This document shows positions 46,121 to 59,204 of a stretch of DNA of 64,000 nucleotides, in pieces. The position numbers and the translations under genes were made by a program. Position 1 is the stretch's first letter; the number at the start of each line of letters is the position of its first letter. The notes below the pieces were generated by a model. That model searched no databases. It worked only from the letters and a program-made list of their open reading frames with translations, and was not told the origin of the DNA. The stretch lies in assembly GCA_000711775.1 (NCBI GenBank), contig ARYC01000475.1, positions 1-64,000 of the forward strand, in the 5' to 3' direction. This stretch comes from Oxytricha trifallax (Eukaryota > Ciliophora > Spirotrichea > Sporadotrichida > Oxytrichidae).

Positions 46121-46750
46121 AAAAATTTGGCTATGGGATCAAACACGCCCCCCCCATAATGTATATTTTTCTTTTTGTTGTCTGATAGAGTTTTTAACGC
46201 TGAGTAATAGTAGCTAATGAACTACTCGTGTACGATCAATAGTTTTCGAGATATAGCCCCATATAAGTTCACATTTTATATATAAAAATATAGTAAAAAT
46301 TATAAAAATATTTCCAATTTTTCATAAAAATCTAATTTTTCCTTAAAATATCTTTTTAGAGGATTTAATGAAATTTAAAGAATTTATTTAATTTATCAAA
46401 ATAATATCATAATGAATTTATTTTACATTCTTGTAGTAAAATTAAAGTTCAAATAATTCATTATGATATTATTTTGATAAATTAAATAAATTCTTTAAAT
46501 TTCATTAAATCCTCTAAAAAGATATTTTAAGGAAAAATTAGATTTTTATGAAAAATTGGAAATATTTTTATAATTTTTACTATATTTTTATATATAAAAT
46601 GTGAACTTATATGGGGCTATATCTCGAAAACTATTGATCGCACACGAGTAGTTCATTAGCTACTATTACTCAGCGTTAAAAACTCTATCAGACAACAAAA
46701 AGAAAAATATACATTATGGGGGGGGCGTGTTTGATCCCATAGCCAAAAAT
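46121..46750. repeat. Near-perfect 630-bp palindrome
   Basis: The left arm 46121-46407 and right arm about 46462-46750 are reverse complements with hardly any mismatch (one seen: TGTACGATC against TGTGCGATC), around a spacer of about 55 bp. Near the ends is GGGATCAAACACGCCCCCCC. The arms contain no ORF that I trust. The ends do not match TBE or the TTGTAG MITEs, and no target duplication is obvious. The identity implies recent origin or ongoing arm correction. Confidence 0.9.
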
Positions 46751-49700
46751 TTTAATGAAAAAATCTTAAATCTCAATAAATGAAAAATGATAACCATAAA
46801 CATCAATTTGTAATTTTAACTTTTAAAAGATAACTTAGCAAATATTATTTTACATATTATCTTGTTTTTATAATACAAGAGAAGCCGAGCTTGATCAGTA
46901 GAAGTAAAATAAAACTAATAAAATTATCATGCTGAATTTATATATCGTTGATTATTTTGTTGTATTAAATGAAATATCTTAAATATCGATATAAAATCTT
47001 ATTTTAGCATCTTTTGGACTAGCAGTTTTAAAAACTAAGATCTAAGGTTAGTACTTATGATTTTATCAGGGGATTAATTGTCATTTAATAAATAATAATG
47101 TCTCAATATTATTGATTCGATCCTCAAATCAATTATTTAGAGGATTAAAAAATTAGTAGAGGAAATGATATAGAAACAATATGTCAGACATGAAAAAAAT
47201 AACACAGAAATTATTTAGTCTTTTATAAATTTCATAAATATTAGGAATAATTTATAATATGATTTTAGTTAATGTTAAATAATTCATATGTTTGAATTTC
47301 AAACTGTTTAATTAATTATTCGATATTCTTTTATATTTGAAAGTTTATAATAATAATAATACAATCATCTTTATATTAATGGTATTAAACTTGTTATACA
47401 ATTTTAGAAACTAGCTAACAATTAAGATTTATATAAGATATAATATAAATAAGCATGAAGAGAAGATAAAAATATAAGATAAAATCAATATAAAAGAAGC
47501 ATTTTGAATACTTATAGTTATTTAAATTTCGAAATCAATCAAACAAAAATATATTTACTAATGACTTTTATGATTATTGTTTGAGATGAAATCTACTAAG
47601 TTTAAGGGGAATTATAAACAACTAGAAATACCTCATGCTTCTAATGCAATATTGTGCTTATAAATTTCTTTCAAGATTTAATCTCAAATATTTGAAAAAT
47701 ATAGCCTTTTAGCTTTCTCAAGTACTTGCAACTCTCAGAAAATCTTATCTATATTTCTAATGTAATTTATTTCCCTTATCCAATGACCCATTATGATATT
47801 CTTTATTTAAGCTAATATGTGTGTGCTACCATCTAAAATCCATGTCAAGCCTCAGAGTCCAAGAGACATTGATTATAATTCTTTTGGATTAGGAGATGTG
47901 GAAATGAAAATTCAAATCTAATTATTGTTAATAATTGAATATGATTGATTGTAATTGTTTTTTTATGTAATTTATTCAAAATATGATATAAGTAAATATA
48001 ATTTAAAAATGAGGGCAAATGTAGCAAATTTTTCTTACTTTTGCTTCACTTTAAGGATAAAAGTTTGAAGCATTATTATATATAAAAAATTTTAGTCATT
48101 TTATCCAATTTTATTTAACTATTTATAACTTGATTTATTATTATTAAAATATAAACAAACTTCTTAATCATTTTATATAGACATTTTTTATATTATTAAT
48201 ATAACAATTTTAAATGCCTTATCTATATATTTATATAAGAATTAGGATTCAATGATCAGTTAAAAAAAGAGTAAAGAAATTTGTTAAAATGAACAAACTA
48301 TTTTTATTAAATTTACAAAAATAAATTAATAGATTAATCGTTTGGATTGTATTGAGAATATGTTATAAATTTAAATATATATAATATGAATTATAAATTA
48401 CCACCGTTAATAATGTGAAAATAAATTGGATGATTACAGATGATCTTCACTTTTTTCAATTATTTCTGAAAATATAGTTAATATATTACTTTTGATAATA
48501 TGCTAGTTCAAATTACATTATTACTATATCAATTTCAAACATGCATTTCTAGAACTCCCTTATTTTACTAAATTTTGATAATTACTTCTATTTAATTAGC
48601 GATTTTATCTGCATGTTTTGAAAAAAGACATAAAGCATATTCTCATCAAAACACGAAATTATTTAAATTATTTTGATTATTTTATATTAAAACTCGAAAC
48701 ACTTTATAAGGAAGCACATATGCTGCTTTTCTATCAAATTAGAAACATGAAATTCTTAATAACAATGTAAAATTGACTCTTTTAATGACTTATAAATAAG
48801 CTTTATTCCAGAACATCCGATTCTTTTACGGTAATTTTCTTCTAAAAGAGAGTTGATCTCCTTAATATAAATAGTGATGCTCTCTTTTTCAAGTAATCTT
48901 TATTAATGTTTAATGTATTAACAGAAATTTAATGACTTGCATTATTAAATGTATTATTTTATAAAATTATAAGTTCAAAAATAATATCCTCCAAATTTTG
49001 GATATCTCTTTCAACTAAATAAATAGATTACTAAGTCATAAATATATTAATTATTACAAGCATATTAGTAGATTCAGACAGTAAGTTTCCAGTCACGTTG
49101 TTTGCTATAATGAGCCATTGAGAGCCGATTGGTTCTGCTTTACTGTAAGCCATTACGTTTAAAAAGATACTCTTATTTGACAACTATTTGAATTACTAAG
49201 AATAAAAATAGGCGAACTTCAATTATTAAGAAATCATTATATGATTCTTTAACAAATTATTTAAGAGTATCAAAAACCATTAAAAATATATAAATCTTTC
49301 AATAAGTTGTTACTTTTTATATTGCCCAAATTATATAAACAATTTTTGAAAGTAATTAAGAAAGATGCATTTTAAGTCAATCTGCTCTGAATTAAGATTT
49401 GTTATCTATATAACATTATCATCCTACTAATCATCTTGCTCTATTTTTTAGTTTTGGTTTATTTTCCTGAGATATTTTCGTATTAGCACTTTCTAGAATA
49501 CTTGCCTTTGACTGTTTTTAATAGCTTTGCCCTTGGTTGTGATTAGCATATTTTATCTTAAGATTTATAGGTTTTGTATTCTAGTGTGTATAATTTTACT
49601 AAATCATGATTTTTTAAAAAATTTTGCCGTACTTCGTTTTTTAGAGTACACATTTATGCAATTATAATCTTCTCAGAGTTGTATTCTTCATCCATTCTTA

Positions 49701-50455
49701 TCAAAGATGTGATTTATGAATCCATAATTATTGTCTAATTAATGATATATTATTAACTTTTTTTTATAAACATTTATTTTACTTTTTCACTTTAGTTTAT
49801 GGCTTTTTAAGAAAAATTAAAAAAAATAATAATTTAATAAAAAGAAATAATTTTAAATATATTAAATAATTTTTTTATTTAATTGCAAATATTAACTGTA
49901 ATAATAACTAATTTAGTTTGAAAAAGAAATAATTACACAATTGAAATATAGTAATAGAGGTAATATCATATTTTACTTAATTTAAAAAATTGAAGATGAT
50001 ATAATAGCCATATTGATAATCTTCTCTATTTGAATATCTTTATATTATTAGAATAGCTGATAGAAGCATAAGTCAGAAGCAAATAAAATCGGAAAATAAT
50101 GACTATAACACAACTTAGAAAAAAATTAAATATAATTAAAATTACCATTTTAAGATTTTCCTCACCTTTGTAACTGTGACTACTCACATTTTTACTTTAG
50201 AGATTAAGTTATTTACTTAACAGATGCTTATTGTAAGTAATCAATCCTTGTCAATTTGAGCTAGTAACAGGCATGCATATTGTTCATTATATTAAAGGAC
50301 AATTTCTTTTTTCATTTTAAGTATTGTAATGAATCTCTAACAGTATAATGGTTAATAATTAGTTCTTTATAACAATTCTATTGAAATTCAACGCTAGTAT
50401 TTATTAAGATAATATTTAATATATTATTTTAATTTGTTTTTTCTTGCCAAATAGA
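46751..50455. other. AT-rich germline DNA
   Basis: About 3.7 kb of AT-rich DNA. A minus frame 47845-48027 and other open frames have background composition. A slightly richer patch at 49080-49160 has no frame or tRNA-like fold that I can identify. Confidence 0.5.
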
Positions 50456-51150
50456 TTAGCAAAGAATTATTGGCATTGATACTCGTGAGCAAACCAGAAA
50501 TAAACAAAGTAAAAATTGGAAAAATTGTGGGATCTAACTATCCTAATGGCAAATAGCCTTGCACTAGAGCTACCAGGAAAAACGGTGTTTCAATTATTGC
50601 AAAAGACTGGATTAAAAAGTAAAGATTGTACCTAATGTTTAATTTAAAGGTGTGTCTTTTGAAAAAGGAAATTGGAAAATCTGGCATATTTGTCAATCAA
50701 AAAGATTAGAAACTAATCATAGACAAAAGAAATGAGAATATGTGGCAAATATATTCGGATGCAAAATTACCTGAGATGATCAATAAAAGCTCACATTAAA
50801 ACACTTGGAGCAAAATGATCCTATAGAAAGGGAAAAAGATGCTGATGGAAAAAATATACATCTACCAAGTTAGTGAATTCATCGATATGGGCGAAGTATA
50901 TCAGATGTAGAAGGATTTCCATACATAAATAGGATAGGTGATATGTTGGGTAGTTGCGAAGGGAATGGAAGAGACAAGGGATCTTGTGCTCATCAATTAA
51001 TAAACAATTATCAAAACATCGCTCATAGAAAAGACGCATAAAACAATGACAGAGACTGAAGAAGATGCTGGAATCAACGATAATTGGAAGGAAATGGTTC
51101 GAATCAATATGAATGATGAGAAACCAAAGAAAAACAGAGAGGGAATATGA
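50456..51150 (+). CDS. About 230-codon ORF of unknown function in a GC-raised island
   Basis: With TAR = Gln one plus frame is open from about 50456 to TGA 51148-51150. It reads ISKELLALILVSKPEINKVK, VGSNYPNGKQPCTRATRKNG, VSIIAKDWIKKQRLYLMFNL, EFIDMGEVYQMQKDFHTQIG, VICWVVAKGMEETRDLVLIN, and a charged tail DEKPKKNREGI. GC and purine content rise sharply exactly over this stretch. The upstream edge (TTGCCAAATAG) could be a 3' splice site or segment junction, since there is no ATG there. No domain recognised. A minus frame at 50821-51039 is regarded as its shadow. Of the unassigned ORFs this is among the best supported. Confidence 0.5.
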
Positions 51151-54100
51151 GAATAAATTTATAATGAATTACATTTCGTCATATTGATCACGAAGAAATT
51201 GAAAATAAAATGAATTTATAATTACCTTAAGTTATTATCTATAAATCTTTCAATCTATCTTTTACTTGAAAATAAAAAATAAGTATTGAGAGTATCTATA
51301 TTCTTTTATATAATAAAAAGAAGGCTTTGTAATAATATTAAATTTTTCACATTCTTCATTGTACTTATTTTTTTTAAAATTAAAATTAAATGTTTGCTAT
51401 AATATTCTTAATATTTATATTTTAAATAATCATAAATATGTTTATTTTACTAGAAATAAACTTTTATCTTTTGCTTTAGTTTTATTGTGCAATAATCTTT
51501 TTTACATAGTTCAAATTTTATTTGAACTTATTAAAATTTTTAACATCAGTTTAAATATTTCTTTCTCAAGTTAAGATCATTAATATTCAAAAGTTTGAAT
51601 TTATAATGAAGGTGTATTGACTTAGCTTATAAGATGTGTTAAAATAAATGATTATTTATTGTGATTGAATTTAAAATTTCTATAATTTCTACAATAATCT
51701 TGTTGTTTAAGATTCAAAAATTAGCAAAAAAGAAAAGTTACTATTTGCCTATTTCATGACTATTGTATACTCTTGACTTAATAAGTCTTTGTGAAATGTC
51801 ATAAGTGTAGTTTTTGTCTTTTTTCCTCTATTTTTTAAATCTATGTTTATTTTTGAAGCAAATCAATGGAAATCACAGAGATAATTTAATCTTACAACAA
51901 GAGGCAAATTTCAGTATTAAAGAAAGCTTTTTGATTATATCGTTGATTACTGATTTGTAATTGATAAATTTGTATGATAATTTGATAGTTACCGAGTTTT
52001 GTTATCATTAGATAATCTTAAATAAAAATGTGTTACATAAAATAATCATCTTGCTATAATCTTAGAGGTAAGAATTAGATTTGGAGGAATATTAGAATTA
52101 TGATATTAATTAAAATATACTAAAAATTATATAAAGTACACTTTTAAATGAAAAATAACCTCATTTTAAAAATTTATTAGTTGACATTCTTAGAACAGAA
52201 TAGAAACACATAATAAAATACAATGTTTTGTAAATTTTATTTTGAAAAATTATGAATGATTAAAAATTTTCAAAAAGTAATTTGGCACAAATTATCATAT
52301 CTTTTAAATATATATTTCTTGCTTATCACATGTCCCTCTTTGTTCCTTATAATTTTAATATGCTATAAATTATCTTATTGTTAAAATTTTTTGTTCTACA
52401 TTTTATTTGATAAATACATTATAAATTTAATAATCTATATGTAAAAAGTCAGAGTGCTTATTCGCAATAAAATTTAAGAATAAAATTATCTTAATTTCTT
52501 GAAATTGTCCAAATTAATAAAGATACGAATATTTATCTCATTGAATAATTTGTAATATTTTATGTTTTCATTATCTTAAATTATAATATAGAATTCTATT
52601 AATAATAAATAAAAGACTGTTATCCAAAATAAAGTATTAATCTAAAAAATACGATTAATTTATTCAATGTTACTTTTTATAATAAATCATTTGCATAATT
52701 GAATTCTTTTCCCCCATTTTATTTTATTCACACTTGAAGTGATTGTCTGCACTTATACTACTCTTACAGTTACAAACCTGAAAAATACAAAATTTAATTA
52801 AGTATTTGATAAGCTTTTTTTGCTCATATATTCTCCATTTTTTTGTTCTTTCAAATTATTTTCTTTCAAAATAACAAAATTTTCACAAAAATTGTAATTA
52901 TTAAAATATTATTAAACGAAGTTTAGATAAAAACAGAAAAACCAAGATTCATAAGTAGCTTTTGCTTTTAATTTGATTTTTTATATATTATTTTTTAAAG
53001 AAGCATTTTTCACATTTACTGTAAGTTTGTGATATTTATCAACTTTAATTTTCTCATAAATAATTAAAAATAATATTTCTAATTTTTAATAAAAAAACTA
53101 TAAATTTTATGTGTAAAAAATTTTACTTTTTTAAGATTGAATTTAACAATTATAAATAATTTTTTTTATTAAAAATTTATCAAAATAAAATATATCATAG
53201 GCATAGGTTAATATACTAGCTTTGAATTAAATCAAAAAATTTTATTTTGAGATTAAAAAAAAATTCTTTAATTAAAAAAGTTTATTTTTAATCATCATAA
53301 AGTAATTTTTGTTTTAATACTTCTGCTGCTTAATGAATTAATTTAAATTATTTAAACATAATGAATTCCTTTATTGAAAATTATCTTTATCATGAAAATA
53401 GATATTCATATTCTAAGTTCAGAAAATACTTAAACTATCAATTATCTAAGTCAAATTCTCAAATTAAAATTATGAAATTTATAAAGTCAAAATAAGATTA
53501 ATCATTATTATAATAAGCTCCATCTATGAAAAAGATAAATAGTTTTTCTAATCAATTATTAAATTACTAGAATAAATTAAAATAATAAACATTTATAATA
53601 AGAACACTTTATTATATTAGAATTCTATTTGATTGTAAATCAACTAAGTCTATATAACATGAAGAATAATAAATAGTGATCTTAATTCTAAAGTTTTAAA
53701 TATCAAAATACGTATTAATTTAAAAAAAATGTTAAAAATTACTTATAAAAAAGCAATTATGAACAATGAAATTCAAGTCCCCTAATCCATTTATCCCATA
53801 GATCAAATTTAATTATATTTTTATACAATCTTCAATTGAATAATCTAATTAGAAAGTTTTCAGAAGCAATTAAATATCTAAATCTTCTTTTTTCGTTATT
53901 ATTTCAACAAGTACCTTGGTATCTAGTGAGATCATCACCCATTTAAACTTCAATCCATACTACATTTGGAATAATTGAAGAAATTTATAAATAAATTTAA
54001 ATTGATTCAATCTTATTTTTAAATATTGGCACCTTTATAAACATCATTGATAAATGTCATAGTATATTCTCTAAAGGAACAATAATTAAATTTTAATTGA

Positions 54101-56682
54101 TATTAATATAATTACTATTATTATTAAGCTTAAATTAAAATTTGTGAGAACTTTACTAGTCTAATTTTGAACTATGATTGCCAACTTAACAATCTTCAAG
54201 CTATACATGCTATTATTAAAGGACTGTTTTAATTAGTTTTTAATGATTAAAAATTATTTTTAAATTTTTACTTTTAAATTTCAAATTTTCAAGAGCTCTT
54301 ATATTTTTAAGAAAGATTTTATTCTTCATTATATAGCGATTATACTATATAATCTATCTTAAAAAGCAAAATTTTGTCTCTTATTCTGGAAGTAACTTAG
54401 CATAGATGCTTATGTTTTTTTATCATAAATTTTTAATTTATGATTACATGCTAACACTAGTAAAATATATTATTAATATATTTATATATTTTCAAAATTT
54501 AAAGGTATTAATGCTCTGTTCGGACAAAATAAGTTAAAGTGTTTGATATTATAAATCTCTAAATGTTTGAATTTTGAAGTTAATTTTGAGTTCATAAATT
54601 TTGGTTATATTTTATAAAGTAATTATTGTTTCTTTAATACTTTACAATATTGAATTTATAAAACTAAGTTTAAATATAAGGTAAGATTTTAAATTAATAT
54701 TAATTTAAAATAATTAGGTTTAAATAATAACTAGAAGCAATTGAAATAAATAATAATTGTGCTTTTCGCAATTAAGTGTAATTGACTCATGAGAATATTT
54801 TAAGTTTGAAATCTAATAATTAAATGCAAATATATGAATTATTAAATTTTTGCATTTACTTTTGCTTTTTATGAGCTTGATTAATCATATAGAAAGACTA
54901 AACTTTAAAGATTAAAAGAATTAAAATTAGGAAAAAATAATTTATCTGCTATTAATTATTCTGTAAAATAATTAAAGCTGAAAATTTTAGAAAGAAATAA
55001 TAAACTAAGATTGTAAAATTTTTAATAAAAATAAGCAGTTTTGTAATTTAGTATTAAATAACTAATATAACTACAAAGTTTAAGGGGTATCAGACAATTT
55101 ATCTCATAATTCCAATAAATCATTTGTTTTTTTAAATTATAAAATCATTTCCATTCTATCTTTAAAGATATAAATATAATTTCTACTTGGGAATTTATGC
55201 AAAATAAAGAAAAATATGAATAAAAACACATTAAAAATAGTTTCAATCAATAAAAAAGTACAGGGAATCAAAATGGGAGGGACTCCAAATTAATTATTTA
55301 ACATTTTAAAATATAATATGATGAAGAGATTAATAATATATTTTTAAATTCAAGAGACTTACAAAATTGTACTTATAATTAAATGTTAATTTATTAAACA
55401 TAATATCTTCATGAAAGATATTAATTTTTTATAAAATGATTACTTATAACAATTAAACCAATTCATAAAAGTCGATTGATCATACTTAAATCCTAAATAA
55501 TAGTATTTATTTTTCTTTCTCAATATCCATCAATTTTTTTTGCATTTTCTTTATATCACTATTGCAAAAAAAAAACAAACTTATATCTCTATGTCATGAA
55601 CAAAATTATCTTTTAGAAGAACTTTAAATAATGGCCTACTTTCATTTAGTTTTATCTCATAACAAGTTACTGATGTCTCTATATCATTAAATTCATTATA
55701 AGTTTACATTTCCATCTTAATTTTTCATGTCTGATAACAAGAATGATAATTGAAATTATACTAATATCTTAAATATATATGAGAGATTTTAACTGTTAAA
55801 ATTATCGAAAAATTCTTTTTTCGTTAAATGAAAGGGCATACTATTAATAATGACTCTTAATCGCAAAAAACAGAATGTTAAATAATTTGAAGAGGCAATT
55901 ATTCAAGATATGTTTCAGATAATGACTTATTTACTTTTTCAGTAAACAAGAAAATAAATTAATTATTGATATCTCAAATAGTATATTGGTTCATGCTTAT
56001 TGAGCTTAGAAAATTCTTTCAATAGTAGCAATATCGTTCGGGCTATGTCTCCTATATGATATGAGTTGTCTTTATCTATTAAATAAAAATATCAAGAAAC
56101 TTATTTCACATTTAAATTAAATTTATCTATCGGAAAATTTGTATATGAATATTACTACTAATGTAATATATACATATAAATAATTATATCTTTATCATTT
56201 ATTATTAATTTTATAATATAAATAAATGGATTATCACTATCTGAGATTTAATTTAGTAATAAATTATTAATTAGTTTTATATATTTTAACATATTTTTAA
56301 ATTGTTTACCGATAGCTTATTTCTAGCCTTAAATCCGCGAATTCAAAGCAATCAAAATTTGAAAATTCTTTTCTTATAGGAAATATTTCTATCTTAAATC
56401 TTAGATGAACTTATCTCAAGAAGGACAACTTTAAATTCATATAGTTGTGTTTGAACATTATCTTTTAGGATACAATTAGTGAGAAATCATTTCTTCAAAA
56501 TAAATTAATATAAATTATAAACTTCATTAATTAACACCCTTTTGAATTTAAATTATTTCATTTAACATTAATCATCTAAATTGAAATAACGTTAAACTTT
56601 TGATTTTACTTTGCTGATTAACAGTAGGCATTTTAAATGAATTTGAATCAGAACATGCTGTCAAAAGTAAGCATCATTCATT
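51151..56682. other. AT-rich germline DNA
   Basis: 5.5 kb of very AT-rich sequence. Open frames such as 51359-51574 are Leu/Phe/Ile/Asn-rich, as AT-rich DNA produces. I see no terminal repeats, RNA genes or coding island; short poly-A and poly-T runs only. It ends at the ATT target of TBE copy C. Confidence 0.5.
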
Positions 56683-56767
56683 CAAAACCCCAAAACCCCT
56701 TAGTGAGGTTTATAAGTGCTTTGATTTGTAGGGTATAGTTGGGGTCTTATTGGGGTTAGTAGAGAAA
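56683..56767. repeat. TBE terminal inverted repeat with telomere-like end, left
   Basis: Seventeen bases of C4A4 repeat, then TTAGTGAGGTTTATAAGTGC and a further about 48 bp, identical in complement to 60708-60792 and to the visible end of copy D (61447-61531). The ends are the substrate of the transposase. Confidence 0.93.
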
Positions 56768-56784
56768 TTAGGCCAATTTTCAAA

Positions 56785-57846
56785 ATGAGAAATAGAAATT
56801 AGCGAAATCTAGGGTCTATTTATGATGAGTAATACTTAGATTTACTGCTTAAGCTTAGGTATGGTACAAGTATTAATATAGACTAAGTCAAACCAGTGTT
56901 GAATTATACAGCCATAGCAAGACTCCTACACAAGAGTGCCCAAACTGTTAGCCATCATTGCTTGTTAGCTGTTTAACATTATAACTCAGGCTCTTGAAAA
57001 CATCATGCAAGAAATAAAAGTTCTCACAGGTCCATATTGACTATCTCTGTGACTCTAAGACATTAAAGTATTGGGCTCACTTTCCTCTTGACTAACGAGC
57101 TGTCATGTTTCATCGCAAGTTACCAGACATGCGTATCTCTCCTTAGACTATAGCCAATATTTATAGACGAAATGGTATTACTTTCAAGACTGTCAACAGA
57201 GTTAAGAGAGTGATTGATTTTACAGTGCCATTTTATAGCAATAATTTAAACTATATATATGATTAAATGCAGAGAGCTATTGATAATAACATCAAGTTCA
57301 TACATGCAGATGAAGCTGTGTTTACGTTCAACACTTTTATTAATAAGTCAAGGTACAAGAAGTATGATAACATAGAAGTTTATGACGAAAAAGTAAAGGT
57401 AGTCACCCATGCAATTTTAGCTGGTATAAGTGAAAATTCAGGCTAGAGAGTTATGTGATTCACCCTCACTCTATTAAGCGAGAGTAGTATATAGAGATCC
57501 TACATAAGCTCAGAGAGAAGTATAGCAACCAAGAGATCATCCTGTTTGTGATAACCTATCAGTTCATAAGACTAAGGAGTCTAAGAAAGCTTATGAAGAC
57601 CTAAACATAACTCCTGTATACAACGTTCCCTACAGCCCTTAATTTAATGGAATAGAATTCTACTGGAGTTAAATAAAGACTCACTACAAGAAGCTTCTGC
57701 TGTATCAACTTATGCATGACTTGCCCATCGATACAGTAGACTTGATTCAAAGCAGCTGTAAGAGAGTGAGCGTAGATAAGACAACAATTTGTGCGAGAAA
57801 GGGAAGAATGAATGTTTATAAATAAGTTTTAGATTTAAACGAATGA
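56785..57846 (+). pseudogene. TBE transposase (42-kDa class), copy C
   Basis: ATG 56785 (MRNRNQRNLGSIYDEQYLDL) to TGA 57844-57846, about 350 codons if repaired. The central part is clean: TIANIYRRNGITFKTVNRVK, then HADEAVFTFNTF with the first catalytic Asp. Defects: a TGA near 56998 (the GGA codon in copy A), small indels at about 57030, one base lost in GGCTTAGA near 57445, and one lost in TTTGTTGAT near 57550, which removes the second Asp from the frame. The Glu motif NGIEFYWSQ follows at about 57650. TAA/TAG serve as Gln at conserved positions. DDE transposase of the IS630/Tc1 superfamily; inactive here. Confidence 0.92.
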
Positions 57847-57961
57847 ATATATTCACATATTAAACTGGCCATAAATGGGTTTGGCTCCTCCTTCTTCTCC
57901 TCTTCTTATGGCTTGCTTGGGCCCATATTTCTTCTCTTTGTGCCAGCTCCTGCATCTATGT

Positions 57962-58640
57962 TCATTTCATCTGGCTTTTAAACATCTTTATAAAGCTCTT
58001 GCTCACTTCATGAATTATCTGTGACTTTCTCTCTCTATGAACCTTAGCATGCTCTTTCATAAGATATATACCAGTGCCAGATTTTCCTACAAAGTTATAT
58101 GTCAAAGCTTACTTGAAAGATAAGGATGCTTCTTAAGTTCCTCTAGCCAAGCTGAGCTTATAAGAATGCCTTGCTTCTTCTAGTCTTCAGGAGAAATAGA
58201 ATATCGTTTCTTATGTGCTTATTCAATAATTTCTCTGAGATAATCCTCTTTTATTGTACCAAGAACACCAAAGAAGAAGTTCCTCTCTGGGAGTTTATTA
58301 GAGAGTTGTTTCTTGGTAGGAAGGTAAACTACCACTTCCTCATCTTACATGGCATCCTCATAAAGATTAGTGACTGAAATCTCAGGGTAGTTGGGAATTT
58401 CGATTAGTTTAATCTCTTTATTTTTAAAAGCTTTCTTCTCCTCACAAAGTATTGCTTTCAAGAATGAAATTTTGGTACCTTCCATCGTGGGAAGGAATAA
58501 ACCAACTGTATAATATGTTAATAATCATCAAGTTATCTTACCATGTAAAATAGGTATCGATAGAGATCTTCCTTACTTCTGAATCTTGATATCATTTCTT
58601 GAGCCTCGACTCTTTTCATTTGATCATTGAGTGATTCCAT
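57962..58640 (-). pseudogene. TBE 22-kDa protein gene, copy C
   Basis: ATG 58640 (MESLNDQMKRVEAQEMIS) to TGA 57962-57964. Two short GT..AG introns fit: a 36-bp one matching copy D and one of about 26 bp (GTAAGCTTTG...TTTGTAG) before KSGTGIYLMKEHAKVH. One base is missing in LYRYL(T)LH compared with copy D, and another change lies near the PTMEGT segment, so the frame is broken. The end KSQMK is shared with copy A. Function unestablished. The gene converges on the transposase gene with 115 bp between stops. Confidence 0.85.
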
Positions 58641-58824
58641 CTTTGTTCCTCTTCCTATTAATGAATTTCAAATTATAACTAATAGACTTCTGGATCCTAT
58701 TGTTTAAAATCTTACTATTAAATATGGGCATCTTATAGGAGGTCAACCCTGCAAGATACGTGGAGAAAGTTTGCAGAAGCTGTAAAAAACTGCAGAGATG
58801 GAGCTCCATTTTTATCAATTTAGT

Positions 58825-59040
58825 TCCATTAAATTAGTACTAAATTTGTTTAAATTTAATTAGTACTGATACTAAATTCGTTTAATTTTAATTGGTACCA
58901 ATTTAAAATACCAAAACTTAATTAATACCTAATTTTAACCTAATGAGGTTTTAATGGAAAAGTTCCAAAATGGTTCAAAACCTAATTGGTACCAGTACCA
59001 ACCTGAATTTTTTCTAAGTTGGTACCAAAATTAAAAATAT
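58825..59040. promoter_or_regulatory. GTAC-palindrome array between divergent TBE genes, copy C
   Basis: AGTACT twice, then TTGGTACCAA, GGTACCAGTACC and TTGGTACCAA within about 200 bp, with diverged copies (AATACC, GATACT) between. It lies between the starts of the 22-kDa (58640, minus) and 57-kDa (59205, plus) genes. A bidirectional promoter or a binding array for a TBE protein would fit; inferred. Confidence 0.45.
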
Positions 59041-59204
59041 TAAGCATGAATTTAGAAAAATTATAGTTATAAACTTAGTATAAATATGATGTCTAACGCC
59101 TAAGAATCAACCATTGTTGTTGCAGTACCAACTCCTATACAAAGTTACTATAACTAGAGAGGTTATTAGAGCTTTATAATAGAAATTTAAATTTGAATTT
59201 AAAC

